From Mycolicibacterium nivoides (GTDB lineage: Bacteria > Actinomycetota > Actinomycetes > Mycobacteriales > Mycobacteriaceae), in NCBI RefSeq assembly GCF_003855255.1, contig NZ_CP034072.1, forward strand, positions 1,722,140-1,786,139: 64,000 bases of DNA, in the 5' to 3' direction. Below the pieces are notes generated by a model. The model did not search any database and was not told where the DNA came from. It saw only the letters and a program-made list of their open reading frames with translations. This document shows positions 62,110-64,000 of the stretch, piece after piece. Position 1 is the first letter of the stretch; each line of letters begins with the position of its first letter. The position numbers were made by a program, and so were the translations under genes.

Positions 62110-63027
62110 ATGACTCAATTGGCATCCGCACTGACCATCCGGCCGCAGTCCGGCTGGATCGGCGCCGAGATCCACGGAATCGACCTCACCGCACCGCTAC
62201 TTGAGGAACACGTGGCCGAAATCCGTGCCGCACTGCTCAAGTGGAAGGTGGTGTTCTTCCGCGACCAGTTCATCGGGCACGACGATCACCTGCGGCTGGC
62301 GCGGGCATTCGGCTCACCGACACCGGCGCATCCGCTGTTCGATTCCATCCCCGACCCGGAGTACCCGACGATCTACCCCATCTTCGCCGACCGGTTCAAG
62401 GCGCGCTATGGCAGCAGCAGGGGCTACGACAAGGCGAATTGGCATGCCGATGTGACCGCGGCGGTGAATCCGCCTGCCGCGTCGATTCTTCGGGCCGAGG
62501 TGATCCCGCCGTACGGGGGCGATACCCAATGGGCGAACACCGTTGCCGCGTATCAGGGATTGTCGGCACCACTGCAGCGATTGGCCGACGGGCTGCGGGC
62601 GGTGCACCGGTTCGCGCCCCCGGACGGTACGACGGCCACGGAGGACTATGAGCGTCGGGTTAACCGGCGTCCGCTGCTGACCGAGCACCCCGTGGTGCGG
62701 GTGCATCCCGAGACGGGGGAGCGGGCGCTCTACGTCAACCCGGGTTTCACGAGCCATATCGTCGATGTGTCGCCGCACGAGAGTCGCCGCCTGCTGGGTC
62801 TGTTCTACGACGAGCTGGTGCGGCCCGAGTACACCGTGCGGTTCAAGTGGGAGCCGGGCAGCATCGCGTTCTGGGACAACCGCTCGACCGTCCACCTGGC
62901 ACCGTCGGATCTGACCGGCGAGCACGACCGCCGGTTGTATCGCGTGACGCTCGTGGGGGATGTGCCGGTGGGGCCGGATGGCCGGCCATCGCGGGCGTTG
63001 GACGGCGAGCCGTTCGAGGCAGCTTGA
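62110..63027 (+). CDS. Second TauD/TfdA-family dioxygenase
   Basis: A 305-residue paralogue of the enzyme at the start of the operon. KWKVVFF, WHADV (metal His and Asp), HPVVRVHPETGERALYVNPGF, FKWEPGSIAFWDNRSTVHLAP and LVGDVPVGPDG are shared almost word for word. It differs in the N-terminus and in the lid region (GSSRGYDKANWHAD), so its substrate probably differs. Its last codons and stop lie in a 27-base tandem duplication. Together with the transporter it would release sulfur from an imported organosulfur compound. Confidence 0.85.
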   Translation: MTQLASALTIRPQSGWIGAEIHGIDLTAPLLEEHVAEIRAALLKWKVVFFRDQFIGHDDHLRLARAFGSPTPAHPLFDSIPDPEYPTIYPIFADRFKARYGSSRGYDKANWHADVTAAVNPPAASILRAEVIPPYGGDTQWANTVAAYQGLSAPLQRLADGLRAVHRFAPPDGTTATEDYERRVNRRPLLTEHPVVRVHPETGERALYVNPGFTSHIVDVSPHESRRLLGLFYDELVRPEYTVRFKWEPGSIAFWDNRSTVHLAPSDLTGEHDRRLYRVTLVGDVPVGPDGRPSRALDGEPFEAA

Positions 63028-63065
63028 GGCGGCGAGCCGTTCGAGGCAGCTTGAGGCGGCGAGCC
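63003..63065 (+). repeat. 27-base tandem duplication spanning a stop codon
   Basis: Two perfect 27-base copies (63003-63029 and 63030-63056) and a 9-base third part (63057-63065, CGGCGAGCC). The first copy holds the last codons (GEPFEAA) and stop of the second TauD gene. Because 27 is a multiple of three, the second copy repeats the same codons and the same stop in frame, just beyond the gene. Confidence 0.9.
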
Positions 63066-63088
63066 CTAGGCGGCGATCGGTAAATCCG

Positions 63089-63835
63089 TCAGGCCGGCAC
63101 CACCACGGTCAGTTCGTCGCCGTCGCGTTCCACGTTCATGCCGGAGCGGCGGGCAACCGCCGCTACGGCGGCGGCATCGTTCGGTTCGGCCCGGGAGCCG
63201 GCCAGCGCCCGCGCCAGATGACCCTTGTGGGCCTTGTTGAAGTGGCTGACCACGGTGCGGTGACCGTCGGCGCGTTCGGCCAGAACCTGCACGCGGACGG
63301 CGCCGGGGATGCGGCCCAACCCCGCGTAGGAGCCGGAGCGAAGGTCCACGATCAGCTCGCGGGCGGAGAGGTCGGCCAGTACCGGCTCCAGAAGCGGGCG
63401 CCAACGCTTGGCCAGGCTCGGTTGTCCGGGCAACTTCGAGGATGCGGACAGCCGGTAGGCAGGCACGTGATCATCGGCGCGCAGGAGGCCGAACAGCGCC
63501 GATCCGACGGCCAACCGGCCGCGGGCCCTCGTGGCGGCCGTTCCGCGTAGCGATCCGACGTCGAGGGCGTCGTAGAGCACCCCGGTGTATCGCTCGATCG
63601 CCGGCATCGTGGGTGCATCCCGCAGGGCGGCGTTGCGCTCGATTTCAGCGTCCTGGCCGGCGGAGATGCCCAGGGCGTTGCGGCATGCCGGCGGATCGGC
63701 GGCGAGTTCGACGAGTTCGCCGATCAGCGACTCGCGCAGCGGAGTGAGTTTCGGCGAGCTCAGATTGTCCAAACGCACCGGGGGGCCATCCCCGCCGGTG
63801 CGTTTGGTCTCCGACGGTGGCAGCAGCACGATCAC
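63089..63835 (-). CDS. yaaA: YaaA-family peroxide stress protein
   Basis: A 248-residue protein of the UPF0246/YaaA family, which limits intracellular iron and DNA damage in peroxide stress. The start VIVLLPPSETKRTGGDG, AIERYTGVLYDALD, LAVGSALFGLLRADDHVPAYRLSASSKLPG, LIVDLRSGSYAGL and VVSHFNKAHKGHLARAL are all family motifs. GTG start. A very strong hairpin lies within its first codons. Confidence 0.9.
   Translation of the reverse strand: MIVLLPPSETKRTGGDGPPVRLDNLSSPKLTPLRESLIGELVELAADPPACRNALGISAGQDAEIERNAALRDAPTMPAIERYTGVLYDALDVGSLRGTAATRARGRLAVGSALFGLLRADDHVPAYRLSASSKLPGQPSLAKRWRPLLEPVLADLSARELIVDLRSGSYAGLGRIPGAVRVQVLAERADGHRTVVSHFNKAHKGHLARALAGSRAEPNDAAAVAAVARRSGMNVERDGDELTVVVPA
63770..63806. 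repeat. Perfect long inverted repeat inside yaaA
   Basis: CAAACGCACCGG (63770-63781) and CCGGTGCGTTTG (63795-63806) are perfect inverted repeats. Inside them GGGG (63782-63785) pairs with CCCC (63790-63793) around CCAT, with one bulged G. The whole lies in about codons 10-22 of yaaA. Confidence 0.8.
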
Positions 63836-63888
63836 AGCCAGACGTTATCTGACCGATCGTGGCTCGCTGACCACCGACAGGTGTGATC

Positions 63889-64000
63889 TCAGATGGCGAT
63901 AGGAGCCGGCACCTCGGGCGCAGGAGGCGCAGGCGGGGGCGGCACGTCCAGCATGATCGGTGCGGGCCCGTCCATCGGGGGCGCCGGTGGCATCGCGTCG
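63889..64000 (-). CDS. C-terminal end of a proline-rich protein (partial)
   Basis: Only the last 36 codons and a TGA are in the window. They encode a Pro/Ala/Met-rich tail ending PAPIAI. This is the composition of exported mycobacterial proteins, but the gene runs past the window edge and cannot be identified. Confidence 0.5.
   Translation of the reverse strand, partial: DAMPPAPPMDGPAPIMLDVPPPPAPPAPEVPAPIAI

Noticed and set aside
1..64000. tRNA, rRNA, CRISPR arrays, insertion sequences, prophage
   Set aside because: Read for repeats, transposase or integrase motifs and tRNA-like sequence; none was seen. This was by eye, so a dedicated tRNA scan was not done.

Overview
The window is GC-rich DNA from a fast-growing mycobacterium (Mycolicibacterium-like). 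The evidence is the set of protein families: an Mpt53-type thiol oxidoreductase with CcdA, an Eis-type acetyltransferase, an L,D-transpeptidase, a CYP125-type P450, an F420-type luciferase-like protein, and a BfrA / MFS / GlnA3 gene order that I recall from M. tuberculosis Rv1874-Rv1878. KstR-like and IdeR-like operators support this. It is chromosomal and densely coded. No gene-free stretch exceeds 300 bases. I saw no rRNA, tRNA, CRISPR array, insertion sequence or prophage.

Layout. 1-4.4 kb: thioesterase, FUSC-type membrane protein, EthD-domain protein and an enoyl-CoA isomerase-like enzyme behind a KstR-like box. 4.4-10.5 kb: an iron-storage block (Bfd, an uncharacterised partner, BfrA, with an IdeR-like box between), an MFS exporter, an AhpD-like protein with a KstR-like box, GlnA3 and a VOC protein. 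10.5-16 kb: amidohydrolase, SnoaL-like and SDR genes, then a Tat lipoprotein dienelactone hydrolase and a glycosyltransferase. 16-20 kb: a tightly coupled operon of amino-acid/amine permease, glutamine-synthetase-like ligase and DszC/SfnB-like flavoprotein. 20-27.6 kb: cupredoxin lipoprotein, P450, secreted repeat protein, F420-type oxidoreductase, Mpt53/CcdA, a small acidic protein with a membrane partner, a ureohydrolase and a thioesterase. 27.6-34 kb: threonine dehydratase, POT transporter, a DUF7159-like proline-rich membrane protein, L,D-transpeptidase, and a GntR regulator coupled to a fatty acid hydroxylase. 34-45.8 kb: AhpD-like protein, XRE regulator, CYP125, secreted proline-rich protein, an Rv0197-like molybdopterin enzyme with its TetR regulator and a perfect palindromic operator, nitronate monooxygenase, VOC, HAD, and a divergent reductase/SDR pair sharing a KstR-like box. 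45.9-58 kb: a large GH2-type exo-glucosaminidase-like protein, Eis-like acetyltransferase, CinA, FAD oxidoreductase, MBL protein, alpha/beta hydrolase, class I aldolase, amidase and small membrane proteins. 58.4-63 kb: a sulfonate/alkyl-sulfate type operon (TauD-like, permease, ATPase, binding lipoprotein, second TauD-like). The window closes with YaaA and the end of a proline-rich protein.

How it fits together. Exact 14-base matches to the KstR pattern TnnAACnnGTTnnA lie before four transcription units, and weaker ones near two more. This suggests that several scattered lipid or steroid genes here belong to one sterol regulon. The best candidates for undescribed biology are the permease / glutamyl-ligase / flavin monooxygenase operon (a possible amine-degradation route that starts with gamma-glutamylation), the TauD-bracketed transporter operon, and the uncharacterised protein translationally coupled to Bfd under an IdeR-like box.
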